Shown here piece after piece: positions 49,501 through 63,837 of a DNA stretch of 64,000 bases (position 1 is its first letter; each line of letters starts with the position of its first letter). This DNA comes from Otis tarda (Eukaryota; Chordata; Aves; Otidiformes; Otididae). The stretch is taken from positions 41,022,001 through 41,086,000 of the forward strand of contig CM048553.1 of the NCBI GenBank assembly GCA_026413225.1, given 5' to 3'. Position numbers and translations under genes: made by a program. The notes under the pieces were generated by a model. That model saw only the letters and a program-made list of their open reading frames with translations, was not told the DNA's origin and made no database searches.

Positions 49501-52500
49501 TTGGTTTTGCTACTCTATGGAAGTGTGGGATTAATCTGTACATAGCGTGGTTTCTTACAGTGGTAAGAACAGTACATCCAGGTAGTTCTGCGTCACCAAG
49601 GAAGAGTGGGAAATCTGGGTTACAGACCTTGCTGACTTAATGACGAATACTTTTACTAACACTATTTGATTCAAAAGAGTTTCTCACTGTACTTGTTCAA
49701 TCTACATATGCTTTAATCTTAAGAAGTAATAAATAACTTACTCAAGTAACAAATAAAATACTCAAGTAATCACAATGAATTAATTAGCTGGTTTGTTTGT
49801 GATTTTTCCTCATTTGCCCAATGGTTTAAATGGGATTCCTTAGTTTAGTGTGCACACTAAATACATGGGTACAGAGTAGAATAAGTGGAGAAAAAGCTTT
49901 AATAAGAAAACAAAATTTACTTTATGATTTAACACTAGTCAACCATTGCTAATGTGCTATAAAATACTACTTAAGGTAGATACTGATTTCCATTATTAAA
50001 GTTAATGGTCTTAGTTGCCTCATCTGCCTTATTCCAACATATTAAGCATGCAGACCCCATAATTTAATTATCACCTGTTAATATTGGTTCTAAATTCATT
50101 TTTGTGCTTTTAGGCTGAAGCTGCAATGATGAGCCAATTAAAAACCATTATCTGGCTGCTCAAAGCATCACATTTGTAGTTATGCTCAATAGTATATGAT
50201 TCTACAGGGACTTTCAAGATGGAACATGCTGCCCTAATGCCTTTAGGGATTAGCTAAACAAAAGAAAAAAATGTAAAGGAAATTTTAAATATTTTCTCTC
50301 CTGCAGGATTTTAATTTTCAGATCTCTTTCTTGCTGTACGTCATAGTTTTCCTTGAAGCCAATTTGCATAGCTGTAAAAGTGTAGCATGTAGCTGAATTA
50401 CAAGAGAGACTCAAATGAGACCCTGGGTTTTCTTTAAATCCCAGAGGAGGAATTTGGTTCAAGAATGTACAGAAGGTACTAATTGCAAGGATCGTGTTAG
50501 ATAGCTACTATTTGAATGAGACTGCTGAGCTAATAAAATACAGCATATCATAACCTCAGAGATTTGATAATGAAAAAAAGGGAGCATTTAATTTATGTAG
50601 ATGTTCTCAAAGCAACTTGAAAGGACAATAGCCACACATTGTATCAGTTTCATTACGTTGTTTATTAACACGAAAGACTCCTTTCCTCTTGTGTTATCAG
50701 CTTGTTGCTGACATGGAATCTCAAGTGCGGGTGTTTCAAGCTGATCTAAATTTGTGATTTTATAACGACTGACTGAGAAATGGCTGATGTAGACGATGCA
50801 CTGTAAAATTTGTTACTGGAATAGATGGAATTCATGTGGAAACATACGTTTGTGTTTTGTTCGTCATACTGTAATCCTGGAATATAAACTTCCCAGCTCT
50901 TTGTGTACTGTAGATGGATAGTAATTGAGTGGCAGAATATAGGAACTAGACTATTCGATCTGCTGTAGCTATATTGTACTGCATAAACACAACAGCAGGA
51001 CTTAAAAGTTTCTAGAGGAGTCAGTGGAGAATCTATATAGAAAAATCCTCTCTTCTGTACTGCAGCTGACCTAGAAGCTCTTTAAGGGCCTGTTTGGCTG
51101 TAGTTTAATGGGGGAATATCCCTTTGCCTCTCTTAATTCTTTTTTGGATATCACTGTCTTAGGAAGTTGAACTTGACTCATCTGGGACCAGTTCCTCAAG
51201 TGAATTAAAAGTCATGCCTCAAGCTGCTGCAGAGATGCCAGGCATCAGTATGGAAACATCCTGTTATTAGGCACTTAAAATTAACAGAAAGTGGAATTAC
51301 TGCTGAACATACTCAGCCAGGTTTTAAATTAGGTTGGAGCTTTTCAGGGGAACAGCAAGCTGCCAAAGAAAAAGCTAGCAGCAGCTGAAGTCAAAGAGAA
51401 TTCCCCAGCCCATACATGTTTGGGTGCTGGTTTGCTTTGGTTTGGTTGCTTTCTGCTTATAGTCTTTTCACTATTGTACTACAGGCATGTGTTCTTTTGT
51501 CAGGGAAAGCTATTAGGAACAGAGCAGGAACCCTGCTGTGCCTTAAAATTAGAACAGGGGAAAAAAAGCTCAGACATGAGAAATAAAAAAAAATGAGCAT
51601 AGATAAGAAATAAATGTAAATTAAGTTATCAGGGTTAACTAATTTTGACCACAAATAGCAAAATAAATACAGCATACCATTCTTAGAAATTATTCTGCTT
51701 CTTTGAGTTGGTCTGGACAGTTGTAAACTGTATAGTCTATTTTTCTCATTAAATGAGATGTACACTATTTTGCTGCCTGTCTGTATGTTCATTAGTCTGT
51801 TTTACAAGTTTCATGAAAAGCAACAGTTCAGCAGAGCTGCTAATGAGCTTTTCTCACCACTTCTTCCCCTACTCTTCTGCTTGGGGAAGGTCCGCAGCAT
51901 AAACTTGAGAAATTCAAGTGAATTTGGCCCACATACAATGTCTAGCCAATCTGTGCACATACAGATACTCCCGCACAAAATTATGTGGAAGAAAATGCTG
52001 AAAGGTGTAAGCTAGGTGGGTTGAGGAGTAGTGGGGAGATGCTGACAGTATTGCATTGAAGCAGAGACCAGTTGTGGGGTACATCTAAGATGATATTAGA
52101 TTATTGTGGCAACAGTTTTGGCAGATATAAGACATATCAGGAAGGGGCAAGTTTTCTTTATATCCACTGTTCATAGAATAACTTGGCTTTTTGGTAGTCT
52201 TTAAATGTAAAGGGATCCTTTAATGTAAATTTAAAACTGTAAAATAACATTGTGATAACTCAGTTTCATAAAATTCAACTTGCCTGAAGAGCTACAGTGG
52301 TTTTTTTTAATAAGTAAGCAGAATACCATTAGTATTTTGATCAATTACTGTGTCAAGTGAATGTGTTTTATGTCTTTATTAGTAAGTTTGGCAAAACTGT
52401 ATTGATTATAGGGTTAGCACTCCACCCTTGCAATTGCAAAGTACTTTGGAGTTTAGGGTGAACCTGTGCTACTGTCAGTTCAAAGCTTAATTCTTTGTAG

Positions 52501-54435
52501 ACTGGCATGTATTTGACATGATCCTATAGTTTCTTTAGTTGAGCAAATCTAGTGAAGTTAATTGTATTTTTTCCAATGTAACAATTTGACCTCATTATGT
52601 AAAGTAAACCCTTTTCTTCAGAATCAGAGCCATCTGCACATCCCTGTATGTATTATGAAGTTTCACCATATATACAGATTTTTTATATATTAAAATATTT
52701 GTGTTGGACACTGTATTGTATACAAAAATTAGCTGATATGATTTGTCTCCTTTTTTAAGAGACACATGCTCTTGGTTCAGGTAGTGCTTGAAAGCTTCAT
52801 CTATCAAGAAATTACATATTATTTAACTATATTTTTAACATTTGTTCAGTAATTAAGTATTTTAAAATGTTTTACTGCGTTCTGATGAATGGAAACATTA
52901 ACCTTCCCAGTAAGAGAGTCATAGGCTGTGTATACACAATTCTGTTTTGAATAAAGCTCCAAATGTGCCTCTAAAGCGTATTCTGAAGCTATGTGACGTG
53001 ACTTTGCATTCTAGAGGTACTGACTGGAGTTGACTGAACAGCTTTACTTTACACTTATAACAGGAATCAAAGTGGTTTGTGCTGTATGAAAAATGCTGTA
53101 TCTTCTTCCAATAAAGAGGAGTTACTCTTTGAGTAGAGAATAATTTTGCTGAAAATTTACATTTGGATTAATATTAAGAACTCTAGCTTTTGTGTCATTA
53201 TTTACTTTATTCTGGCAGGCGTTAATAATGGGATGATAAGCTCTTTCCGTAGAGTTAAAATCAGAGTGTTTCCAACAAGCTGTTTTAGAAGGAGTTATAT
53301 TGTTGTTGAACTAAATTATTGAGTGCTTATCTTCTCCCATTGTGTTTATATAAGTGTTGTACAGACAGCACAACAGTTTGAACAACTCTCTTGTAGAGCC
53401 TAGTGTCTTGAGAAATTACTTAGGCTGCCACGAATCTTCCTCTACATGAGGAGGGAGTTCTCTAATGGCCTCTGAGTTTGAGCATTGACTAACTGATGCC
53501 TTTTAAACATTGTGATATTAACTGTTCACATCTTTAAATACTTAGAAGGTTCAGTCAACGTTATGGAAATGCTCTTTCAGAAATCTTAATATTACAAGAG
53601 ATTGCAAAGCTTCTTTCTCCTTCCCATATTATAACACATAACTGAGCAAATGACTTCATTTAACAGTTGTGTGAAATGATTTCTGTCTTGAGATATCGTG
53701 TTTTGTCTGTAAGAACTTTTATATAGCAGAAACATAGAAAAACACAAAAAGCTATGTTAGTGAGACAAGAAGGAATAGTACTGGAAACTGGCATTCATCA
53801 AATTCTGGTTACATATAGATTGCTGTTGTGATTTTGTTTAGCTTGGATTATGAAAACCTGTAACTGTAATTGATTAAGCAAGAGGAGATTGATCATAATG
53901 ACTTAATATGGAATTATTGTTTATCATATACAATGTTGGGAGAGTTTCTTTTTTCTCTCATCTTTTTTTTTTTATTTAGAGGTTTTATTTAATAAACAAT
54001 TAAATAGAGAATAAATACCCCAAAGGTCATTGTACTAGCTATTAGCATCCTCCCTTTTACAGGTTAAGATGACTTATCTTTTATGGTCTTAATTTTTTCC
54101 TGAGATGGGCTGGCTGCTTCAAGCAAGATACCAGATTTAAAAGCCAAATGTGCCCACTAGATGCAGAGCACTTCCAACTTGTATGCTTTAGATGTAGATA
54201 GCTTGTGACACCGAATGTGATCTTGAACTGCATGACCGTAATTCTGCTGTGGGTACTGAAAGTATGACTGAGCAATTGTGCCTCATTAAGGTTTTACAAA
54301 GGGCTATTTTGAAGTATAAATATAGTTCAGAATGAAAAAGGCTGTATGAAATAAATATAATCACTGTATGAGCTGTGGTGGCTGTGGTGCTTGTGTCTGC
54401 GAGCAGCTCTTTAGAGATATGAGGGCTTTCAGCTA

Positions 54436-55325
54436 AGACAATAGAAACATTGGATTTTAAGGAACTTTATAGGTCACCAAATCCAGTCCTCTGTTGTGGC
54501 ATGTGACATTATACAGTCTTTTTCATAGACTGGTTAGGTTCCACCTGTTAGATTTTCCTTCCCCAATCTCTCCTGTTGTAAGACCACACTCCTGTAATGA
54601 TGACTACAAACCTTCTTCCAGTTTCCATCCTTAATTTATTCATAACCAGTTTCTACCCATTTGTTCTAGCACCAACATTCTCTCATAGGTTTAACAAGTC
54701 TTTTGCTGCCAGTGCATTTGCTGCAAGCAATCATTTTTCTTCCAGGGCTTCATTTTTCAGCATGAAAAACCAAGCCCCTTCAGTCTCCTCTCATAAGACA
54801 GGTTTATGTTTGATCTCTGTAATAGTCCTGTTCAGCACCTGTTCAAATTTGAATTAATCTTTTTTTTTTTTTTGAACATATGTAACTGGAATTATACAAA
54901 ATACTTCAAATGAAGTCTTGGTACAGGCTATACAATGGTATGAATACTCCCTCTTCTTTACGAAAATACCTTGCCTTGCCCTTTTCATGGTCAGATTCTA
55001 TTAAGTGGCTCATAGTCATCCTGTGTCTGACTAAAATAGGCTGCTGTTTCCAACTAATGAGCTCCCGGTATATATCAGGAATTCGTATTATTAGTCCCAT
55101 GTGCTCTTTGAACTGTTACATTCAACCCAGTTCTGTTTCTGGGATCTTCAAGATCATGCATTTCCCCCCACATGACATTCAAATCCTCCTTCTCTAGGAA
55201 GACTTAACCTCCTGACTTTGTATTCTCAACAAACTGCATTAGTGCATCTTTATTTTCATCCTAAGGTCATTAACTAAAATACGAAATAAAATGGGTCCCA
55301 AACTATAAACCCAGTATTTTGGAAG
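54436..55325 (-). mobile_element. Ancient decayed CR1-type LINE
   Basis: Several phrases in fixed order match antisense text of old CR1 lineages shared by birds, turtles and crocodilians: TTCTAGCACCAACATTCTCT near 54664, CAGTCTCCTCTCATAAGACA at 54781, GCACCTGTTCAAATTTGAAT near 54836, and at the right GGTCATTAACTAAAATACG near 55266 followed by AAAATGGGTCCCA. All are heavily mutated, and a T run interrupts the copy near 54860. No reading frame survives. The boundaries are approximate and the assignment rests on remembered consensus text. Confidence 0.7.
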
Positions 55326-58300
55326 AGATTAATCACCTTCATAAGGTAATGATAGTAATGGCTCCTAAAAGACCAGTGAGATTATTTTTTTAATATAATA
55401 TGCATTGCTGTGAATCAATTTTTCATGTTACCTCTGAGATACCCAAATATTCAGTACTTGAAACTTGAACCTGGTGTGTCAGAAATTGCAAGGTCACGTC
55501 TGATACAAAAGCGGTCTTCTCTAAGGGCATAGCAATCTGTCCAGATTTTCACCAAACACCACGCAGGTTAGATAAATGGGCCTCTGTGGATGCAGCATTT
55601 GGCAGATTAGATGCCTGTTATCTGTTCTCTCCACTCGCTAACATATTGCTAATTAGGTTTGAGAGTGAGGTGAAATGATTCATCTTAGCAGAACAGTGAG
55701 TGTCTTTAGTAAATCCTTACTCTACTTCAGTTCCAATTCACTTGAGAGAGAAAAGGAAATAGAAAGTGAGAAATACATCTGAGATTGTGCATGTATTTTT
55801 TGCATTTGTTTCTTTCCTATTTTTATCTCTGAAAGTCCTTAGATTATCGTTAAGTTGGTGAATATGAGACATTCATGTCAATTAGTAGTAAATGCAGAAT
55901 AAATTCACTTGAGATAGTTCTTTTGTGTGTTTGTGTAAATAAAGTGGCGAGATGAGCAGGTTATCTTTACGTAGTGCAGAAGACGACGGCACAATAAGTA
56001 GAAAATACAAGTGCACAGGCAACCATAAATCTGACATTCCTGAACTTTCAAGCACTTGATTTTTGAAGTTAATTAGGATTCTTTGAACACAGGGTGGTTC
56101 TTTTTTGTTTACTTTTACCTATATATGATACTCTATTACTGTGTTCTTTCTGTAGCATCTCCTATGACAGTTCCTCTTCCCTCATTTTCTTCATAGTCAT
56201 AATGGTGATGGGTATGTCATATCTAATGATCTGCAGTACTCCAGCTCCTTTCCCCCTGGGATAATCTGGCAGGTGAACTTCCCATACATGTCCTGCAGTT
56301 TGTGTTGAGAATGGTTCCCCAAATCATGCTATCTGTACAAAGTCCAAGGCTGGTGTTTATAAATGCCTATACCATGCCAGTTGTTTTATGCCATATCATT
56401 CTATTATAAGATATTGCAGAGCAAAATAGACAAAGTAAGTAATTACGGTATTTGTCTGAGATATGAATAGTTGGATTATTCAGATACTATAGTTATATTC
56501 AACCAGGAGAACTGTGAGATTGATATATTGTTCCTCACTTGCATAATACAGTATGTGCTATAACATTTAAAAACACTCTGTAATTGCTTTAGTCCTTTGT
56601 TGATGTACAAATGGCATATTTGTATGCATCTGTGTAAGTGCCTCATAGAATTTAATAAGTTGAAGAACTGTGTGACTAAATGAGTAACATGAATATTTTC
56701 ATGGAAAAAAATGTGTCTGTTGTAGGGATGTATAAACTCTGATATTTATTGATGCAAAGGATAAGTAGTTAGATAAGTGCCCCTCAGTCTGTAGCTTCAC
56801 TGATTAAGTATTGTCTGAATATTAATCTGCCAGGTTGTCTCATGTTGAGAAAAACAGCAATGTTCTTTCTGTCAGCAGTGTGTTTGAGCTACATGGATCT
56901 AGCTGATGCTTTTTCTCCATTCAACTATGTGCAAGGAGCAAAAAATGTATCCTGCTCTCTTCTCCTTTGATAGAGAGGGGGAAGAGATCTGTGAGCTTTT
57001 TCCTATTTGAGCAGGTATCACAGATGTTGAGGAGAAGGAAGGTGATTCTCTCTGTCTGTGGCTTTGTGTCCTTGTGACAGAGAGAGATGCTTCAGAAGTT
57101 GAGAGTGGTTCCTCCTAAAATCGCAGTTTGCTGTGGGAATTTGAGTCCTGCAGTAATGAGACCATTGGCATCACAAGACCGCGCAATGGATATCCCCATG
57201 AAGCTGCTGAGATTAATTTGAGGAGAGTGACACTACCAGCTGCCACCTTTTATAAAGACTTCTGAAGGTATGGAAGGGGATTGGAAGTGCTTTCTCAGAT
57301 CTTTGGATCACAAAGGTAAAAGAAGTGGTGAGGGGAATCAGGGTTAATTAAGGCAGTTAAGACCAGCCATTGCTTCGTGGCTCTGTTAATCATGCGAGAG
57401 CTGCTGTGAGACTCTTGATGTTGATGGCAGGGGCAGTGGCAATGGATGTCTTTGCATCTGATAGAGCAATAGTCTGCTTTCCTTGGAAAAATCAGATTTC
57501 CTTAAGCAGGTACATCTGCAAAGGAAACTCTCTAAATGCTAACTTAGTCACTGAAATGTATTTCCAGCTAGAGGTAGTAGATTATTTTGCACTTAAAGTC
57601 CTGGCACATGTATGGCCTCCTGCTTGCAGTCTAGTGGGATTCCCTAGAGCATGGGGCTTTGGAATTAACATCCAGAAAGCTGTCATCCTGGAATTTTTGT
57701 AGATCAGTGTAAATGCAAATGCATGAAATGCAGCTTCCTTGTAAATAAGGGCCAAAAACTTATTTAATCATTTAAATGAAAAATAAAGTTCTAAACTTGA
57801 ACTCTAGGGCCGTGAGTCTTTCAATGAGGTTTATAGTGTTTGTGCTCTACTCTGACATGCAGGGAATGCAGCCACTCAGAAATGTTTGATGCAAAAGTTA
57901 ATACAGTGGGAAGTCTCAAATTTCACACCTGAACCAAAATATGAGTGGGGAAGAGTTTGGGAAGGCAGAGAGGGAGAAACTTGAAATGAAAGTTTTCAGA
58001 TTATTTCAGTTTTCTTTTGATTTCCTTTCATTTTTTCTTTAAAAAAAATCAAATATTTTCAAAATTGCCCTCGTGAAATTGTAAGAAAAACAGAACCATG
58101 AAGAAGTATATGTGTGAAAGAGGAAGATGGTGGTATTTCCATCCCTTAAGAAGGAGAAATGCATCCAGATGCAGGAAAGCCACATGCAGTTTTCTTTGTG
58201 GCCTGAGTAGACTTGAATCTGCACTTTCCTTTTCCTGTGAAGATGCCTGGGGAAATCCTGTGCTGTGGTGTATTCCAGGGAGGTATAGTCTTGCTATATT

Positions 58301-61300
58301 CCCAGGGTGCTGCTTGGATTTGTATAAATCATCACCTCTTGACTAGAGCAGGAAATGGAGCTTGGGCATTTCTTTGGCTTTGTGTGTGTGTGAATTGACT
58401 TGGACGGGGGAGAAGAACAGTTCTTGTTCTCTCCCTTTCTCCTCTATCAGATACCAGAAACTTTATAAATTTCTATTTCTTCGTTCTCATTTCCATACAG
58501 AGAGCTCTAGAAGAAGATTATGTGGAGTCAGATTATGACCTGAACACAGATCTTGGTTCATGTTTCATCACAAACTTAAGACAATTGCTAGAATCCCTGT
58601 CCGAATCTTTCACAGCACTGTGTTGCTAAAGAGAGAAAGTGGAAATTATCCAACAATAAATACAAAACATATAGAAGATTTATTAGCTGTTCAGCACATT
58701 ATGTTAATCTCCCAATAGCTAATATTATAAGCAAGGCTATGTCTGGAGAGAGTAATAGCAAAGATCTTAGGAATAGAAATAATGTCTTTTTAGATCCAAA
58801 AGAGGATTCAGTGAGCTAATTGATTGTTATGAAAACTACTGCTCTTAGTGAGCATATTAAGTTGGCAGAGCATTAATCTGATGAAATGTAAGATGTTGTC
58901 CATTAAGAATGCAATTTGCAATATAGAAACCTCAATTAAATATATAAAATAAAACCATGAATATGGACAGCATTTTTACAAATTAATTATTCTAGTGCAT
59001 TTGATAGTAAAATTTAATATCTATAGACACACCACGTTACACACCGAATCAGTAAATTATTAAAGTAACATTTAAATTATAAAATTCAATACGTCTGTAT
59101 TTATTAGCTTTAAGATACCAGATATTAAGAATTATTCTATATTATTTTTAATTTTTTTTAAATCATATGTTTTATCTTGTCATTGTAAAAAAGGTAGAAA
59201 TTTTGCAGAAAGTAGACCTGGTAAACAAAAGGACTCTGAGTCCTGTAAAGCCATAGAAACATCCTTAAATATTTTTAAAAGCTTCAGATTATGAACTGGT
59301 CTGATACCATCTTCCTTTCTGTACAGTTGTGTGTAACATTTTCTATTTTTTCCTTCCTGAATAAAACCTAACTTTACTATGCCTTCTCCCGTCTGCTTCT
59401 TGGTGTCCACAAACTGTTGGTTAATGGACTAGAAATTTTGAAAATTTTTCTGTTATTAGAGGAATGACAAATTCAACAGTGGGAGAGTAGAAAAGGGAAG
59501 TGCAATTCTTAGGGGTTAATTGCTGCTTTGATGCCCTTCTACAAATTTTCTCCAAGGTCAAGCTTATTTTTCTCTAATATTTTCATGAAAAGGGTAAGAA
59601 ATTTTTCACAACATCTGTGTTTAAATGGATGGAGGTGCCTAAAACTTAAAAAGTTAGATATAAATGTAACCCTGGCATAACAATACTGATTTCACTTGAC
59701 TTAATCAGAGACTTAGTTGGCCTTTGTGGTTTTACAGAACGCTGTTTGTTAACCACACTGTGTGTATTACATGTACTGCCACTTCTTGGCAGTTTGCTTC
59801 ATCTGTTCGTGTAGTGGGGGGTGTTTAAAACAGCACTTGAAGGATGACGTGCTTGAAAATTAGAATTCATCAGTTTTGCAAAGAGACACCATGAGCATAG
59901 CAAGGTCAGGCGCATAAGCAAAGCAGGATTTGCAGTTGCCATTTCATAAATTAAAACATCAAATTCGCCCTTGGTTGGTTTTGTTTATATAATGTTGCGC
60001 GACTAAAAGCATCAACGCGTTCACATGAAGATTAATTTTAAATACTGTTAATGGCCTGCTTCATAGTTATAGGTATCCCCAAATTCAAAGTGTAGCCTGG
60101 AACCATCTTTTAATTCCCTGAAATTCATGTGGGTTTAAGAGATTTTCTGATTGCTCCAAGCCTCAACCCCCTATTTTCTTGTTTTCTGTTATTTGAACCA
60201 AGCCCTTATGGCTACTTTGCAGCATTTTTCTGGTGCTTTGTGGTTGTTATGTAAGTTTTACTGAAATACTTAATGATATTTTATACTGCATATGTTTGAA
60301 GTACCATTATCAGTTGTAACACATATCTGTCACACACCATATATGTATCCAACTCATGGAGATTTGAGTCCTAATTCAGAAAAAAATTGCCTGTGTAAGA
60401 ATTCAGAGATCAGAGACCTTTCTGATTTTGACTTTAACCCCAAATCAATCAAGTTACAGTTCGCCAGCTTGGAATGAAATTAGCTTGAAGTAGTCATGTT
60501 GGGTCCTGTTTCGTGGGCATTTTCCTTGGTCTCCAACTGTGCTCCTAGAAAGAAAATGCAAGGATCCTGTGGTAGGCAAATGTGGATAATACATCAGCGT
60601 GGTAGGAGCTACTAATGGGCTAGTATTTATGCACATAAAAAGAACAAAGGAAAGACAGGGTCATTCTCTGAGAGGTACAGAATTTTTCCAGGAATTCATG
60701 AAGAGTCAAACTCGGTGTTTTGATGCAACATGTACTAGGGGCTCTCAAGCTCTGCTGTATATTAGCTGCAGAAATTGTTTAGTTGTGTGTAATGTTTTCT
60801 AAGCACTTGTACAACATTCATTTCAAAGGAGTTGTAATTATAGGTATGTCTTTTGAGAGAATCTCTTTTCCTGAAAGCCAAGCGTTTATTCAGGTAGTAA
60901 ATGTAATCACAGCTTTACTGCTCAGCTCATACTTGTATGCGTGTGTTAAACAACTATTTTCTGTTATTATTTTTCACATTTCATCTTGAAAGATTTTTAC
61001 TATGACTTGTAGCTACATAAATGAGTCTCTAAGGATAAGAGAGACTGGATTTTTGTGCTATTTACAGTCTGAGAAATTTGAGTTCCAAATTTCCAGTTTC
61101 ATCTGACCACAGTTTATTCTTATTTGTGAAGCTTTCCATTTCTTGTATTCAGACTGTGCAAAAAAAAGACTGCAGGAGTCATTTGAAGGTTGGAATAAAG
61201 GAGTTGAATAAATCAAATCCAGAGATCTCAGTTACATCCAGAAAGTGGAAAACCCTCTTACCACAGTTATTCCTAATAAAAAATACTTTTATGAAGAAAA

Positions 61301-63837
61301 CCTCTCTTTGAAGGAGAGTTTCACAAGAACAAAACAAAACACACAAAAACAAAACCATTTATTTCAGCAGGTGCACCCTTCTCTGCATTTTGTCATGTCT
61401 CAGATGAAGTCATCCCTTTGATCCCTAGCTTGAACCTCTCCTTTCTGCCAGCCTGAGTGCTGCAGGGCCAATCCCTGTGCATTTGCTATGCCATTTGAAT
61501 ACTGCGGTCTTTAAAAGGATGTAATTTTCTTCTCATCCCTATGTTTCCCTGACTTTGGTAAGCATGGGAAATTAATGCAGGCTTTTGTAGAGCTCCATCT
61601 ACTCTGAAACAGCCAGAAACAGCCAGTGAGGAAAAAGTCCTACAAGGCTCCAGATTCCAGCAGCAGAATCTAATTAGCCCATTATGTAGGATTTTTTTTT
61701 TTTTCACTTTTCTATATTACTTACACTGTCTTTAATTGCTCAGGTGAGTTTGTGGCTATGAAGCTCTTTCTGTAGCAACATAGTCAAAAGGGTTCCTTCT
61801 AGCTGCCCTGAGAGATCAGTTTAAGCAAACTGAAATGTGTGTTGAGAGGTGGGGTGGAGTAGCACACAACCTGAGAGCGCTGGAGTAGGCAAGAAGAGGT
61901 ATGGGACGGATTTTTCTTTTCTTAAACTAGTTGCTTGCGTGACTCTAGAGAAGTAAGAAGACATTATATTGCTTTGGTGACCCTCTACATAATGGTATAG
62001 CACCTCTCAAAAAGTTTGGGATCCTTGGCTAAAAAAGCATGGAAAGCATTACTTGATGAAGAAAGGCAAAGACCCAGATCTTTGTTATCCTTGCTGTTCC
62101 AGCTGTGCTTTTAGTGATTAGTCTAGCACTCGAATTTGTGTGACAATTCTAGTCTATTTTTAATTCTTAAGATGTTTGTAAAGATTCATAAATGCTTGGT
62201 TTTTCCCATCCCATTTTATCTGTCATCCACAGCGTAGGATACGTTTTTCATGTAACTCTTGTTTATTTTGTTTGAAGGAAAATTAGATATTATTTGGTTT
62301 TACGCAATGACTATTTTGACACCTCTGTCTTGCAGTCAGTACTCAAATCACAGAGTAACACTTTCTGTGTATGCACACAGGCCTATTATAAAGGAAAAGA
62401 TGAAAGACTATGGTTATTTCATTACCATTGGATTTTTGCCTTGTAGGTGTTATTTGCCCACTCACTGTTAAATTGACCCACTGCAAAATTGATAAAGAGA
62501 TGGTGTGAAATTGCCTTAATGTACATTCAGTTTGAGTTTTTTCTATGCCATTTGCAAACACTGAACAAAGCTATTTTAGTATGCAAAAATACTACTTGCT
62601 ATTCTTGAATGTTTTTTAAGCAAAGGATATGTATTAAATTTACCACAAATGTTTAAATAAAAAAAAATACAGTTAACTTCATAGGAATGTTCATTTTAAT
62701 TTTCAAGTTGAACTTGGTTAGACGCAAAAGATTTATGTGCTTTGAGAATTCCAAACTTTTTATAAATGTTTTCTTTTTTATATATGGGAGTTTGCTTTTT
62801 TTTCTTTTTCCCCTTGAAATCTGGAACACTTTGTTTTAATCAAGAGATCAATTACTGTGCTGAAAATGCAGCTTGACATATTAGCCAACTTGAAGAGAAT
62901 GGAAACTTAAACTATCTTCTCTCCCACCATCAGCCAGATGTTCAGATCTTCACCTTTTGATCCCCTGGGCAGCCAGAGTTCAGGAATTCTGAGCTCTCTG
63001 CCAAACTACAGCGCAGTGTACTGGCTCTGTAGTAGTAACGTATATGTACACTTAGTATAGCTGTACTGGAGCTGTCTTTCTGTTGATATCCTCATCTTTG
63101 CTTTTTAATTTTTTAAATAGAAATTAATCTCTTCAGGATATTATATTTATTATGGGAAGATACTTCTCCAAAACTCTCATTTATGTACCATTATTTCAAA
63201 CCATAATAATACTAAAAAACTAGAAAGAAAATCTCCTAAATTTTTCTTTACTGTGTTGTACCTCTCCATCCCTGTACACACTTCAGTGCCCATCCTCGTG
63301 CTCACTACAAGAGATTCTTGCTCCACAGATTTAAAGACAACAGAGCAGAGCAACTGGCTGCGTTCCTCAGGCCAGTCCCTTTTTTCCTCCATTGCCGAAG
63401 TGGGAGAGAGCAGTACAAGTATGTACTGTTCTGTGGAGGTGCCTGAAATTTGGATCTCTCTGCCACCCCCAGGCAAGGGAAATCTTGAGCCTGATGCCTA
63501 ACTTAAGTCTATACTTGTTCAAAATATAGTTGAGTACTTGCTTATCTACAAGCATGTGTTCCAAGTACATTGCTGAAGAGATGTCTACTGCAAGTAAAAT
63601 GATCCACAGTCCCAGTATGTGTGCTCTGTGTCCAGTCTGCTCATTCTGAGACATAGTTACATATGAGAACAGAATTACTTTTAGAAAATTTACAAAACTA
63701 GAGTGGTGGAGCATTTAATTGAATGAAAGAACTCTGAGCAGTGCTACTTCTTCTCTCCGCTGCAAAATGTAACATGTGAGTTATTTGGCTCTTGTGGTTC
63801 CAGAGTAGCCTGCCTAGATGTTGTGTCAAGTCGTAAG
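55326..63837. other. Unique sequence, no gene confidently recognised
   Basis: AT-rich DNA with somewhat higher GC at about 56900-58450. The best candidate for transcribed sequence is 58501-58680 (see next entry). The frames at plus 57370-57702 (110 codons) and 58098-58346 match no family known to me. A strongly AT-rich stretch runs from about 58920 to 59170. No recognised RNA gene. Confidence 0.55.
58501..58680 (+). other. Candidate terminal exon, unsupported by homology
   Basis: A long pyrimidine-rich stretch ending TCATTTCCATACAG precedes 58501. The frame from there is open for 42 codons, begins RALEEDYVESDYDLNTD and ends in a Cys-Cys pair before TAA at 58627-58629. AATAAA follows at 58655-58660. 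Acceptor, open frame, stop and polyadenylation signal are in the right order for a last coding exon, but the 3' UTR would be very short and I recognise no protein. A frame this long after a good acceptor is expected now and then by chance. Confidence 0.22.

Larger units (their letters stand above)
45001..54435. other. Unique sequence, no gene recognised
   Basis: AT-rich DNA without recognised genes. It contains the very AT-rich block at 46222-46378 and the alternating purine-pyrimidine tract at 46560-46581. Open frames such as plus 47119-47394 and minus 51457-51792 are hydrophobic but match no family I know. Confidence 0.55.

Noticed and set aside
57571..57580. let-7-like word GAGGTAGTAG
   Set aside because: The following bases (ATTATTTT) do not match mature let-7 and no hairpin arm was seen nearby.
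57370..57702. 110-codon plus-strand open frame
   Set aside because: No recognisable family or motif, and the frame ends without a donor or polyadenylation context that I can see.
61606..61625. Tandem GAAACAGCCA pair
   Set aside because: Two copies of a 10-mer only; no array or wider structure.
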